From assembly GCA_019843655.1 (NCBI GenBank), contig JACDQD010000004.1, forward strand, positions 13,392,001 through 13,456,000: a stretch of DNA of 64,000 nucleotides. Direction: 5' to 3'. Numbering within the stretch: position 1 is the first letter of the stretch; every line of letters starts with the position of its first letter. Positions 63,703 through 64,000 of the stretch are shown one piece after another. Source of the stretch: Lethocerus indicus (lineage: Eukaryota; Arthropoda; Insecta; Hemiptera; Belostomatidae). A program made the position numbers and the translations under genes. The notes under the pieces were generated by a model. The model was not told where the DNA came from. It worked only from the letters and a program-made list of their open reading frames with translations, and did not search any database.

Positions 63703-64000
63703 GTTGCAACCAACGAACTTTAATTAAGTACATTTCCGCACCACACTCAGGGGGCGCTAGTTTATCGGTGCAAGTACAACCAACGAACTTTAGTTAAGTA
63801 CATTTCCGCACCACACTCAGGGGGCGCTAGTTTATCGGTGCAAGTGCAACTAACGAACTTTAGTTAAGTATATTTCCGCACCACACTTAGGGGGGCGCTA
63901 GTTTATCGGTGCAAGTGCAAGCAACGAACTTTAGTTAAGTACATTTCCGTACCACCTTCAGGGGGCGCTATTTTATCGGTGCAAGTGCAAATAACGAATT
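63703..64000. repeat. 70-bp tandem array, cut by window end
   Basis: Unit boundaries set by (C/T)AACGAACTT fall at 63711, 63781, 63851, 63922 and 63992, giving periods of 70, 70, 71 and 70 bp. Units are nearly identical (the first two differ at only a few positions) and share a GGGGGCGCTA block and TTATCGGTGCAAGT. The array continues past the window, so it may be a larger satellite or minisatellite. No coding frame. Confidence 0.95.

Overview
The window looks like metazoan nuclear DNA, most likely from an arthropod and plausibly an insect, although nothing in the sequence fixes the species. It is AT-rich overall, has no prokaryotic gene structure, carries long dinucleotide microsatellites, and holds a decayed LINE reverse-transcriptase fragment and old dispersed repeats. 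I could not support any intact protein-coding gene. Open frames are short (the longest is about 200 codons and runs through a GA microsatellite), their composition follows the local base composition, and none other than the LINE relic resembles a protein family I recognise.

Layout. About thirty GC-richer islands of 150-1400 bp alternate with AT-rich, feature-poor DNA. The islands mix CG-containing runs with TAAT/ATTA-type homeodomain cores, octamer-like sites, E-boxes and short inverted repeats. This texture suggests the non-coding landscape of a developmental regulatory gene, either a large intron or a gene desert, but that is inference and needs cross-species alignment. The clearest islands lie near 4.6-5.6, 6.6-7.5, 19.8-20.4, 22.7-23.1, 27.8-28.0, 29.6-30.2, 40.7-41.3, 42.2-42.6, 45.7-46.1, 51.1-53.0, 54.7-55.3 and 60.2-61.0 kb.

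Repeats and mobile DNA. A 13-bp minisatellite of about 25 units (3605-3930) abuts the 3' end of the minus-strand LINE relic (3933-4283). A 70-bp tandem array begins near 63703 and runs off the window end. Six loci share a degenerate dispersed repeat with the core GCCGAAACCGGTC, all on the + strand. Possible RNA-gene relics are a 5S-rRNA-like segment near 23.7 kb and a tRNA-like segment near 25.8 kb on the minus strand; both are low confidence.

Most notable signals. (1) An imperfect duplication of a ~130-bp element, 1.9 kb apart (52838-52985 and 54739-54865), keeps three blocks in order and spacing. (2) A perfect palindrome at 7251-7269 is one base from the POU-dimer PORE site. (3) Two adjacent perfect palindromes at 27801-27830 sit inside a longer foldable region. 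(4) Strong nested inverted repeats lie at 5369-5407 and 45290-45327. No gene-gene cooperation can be described because no genes are resolved.
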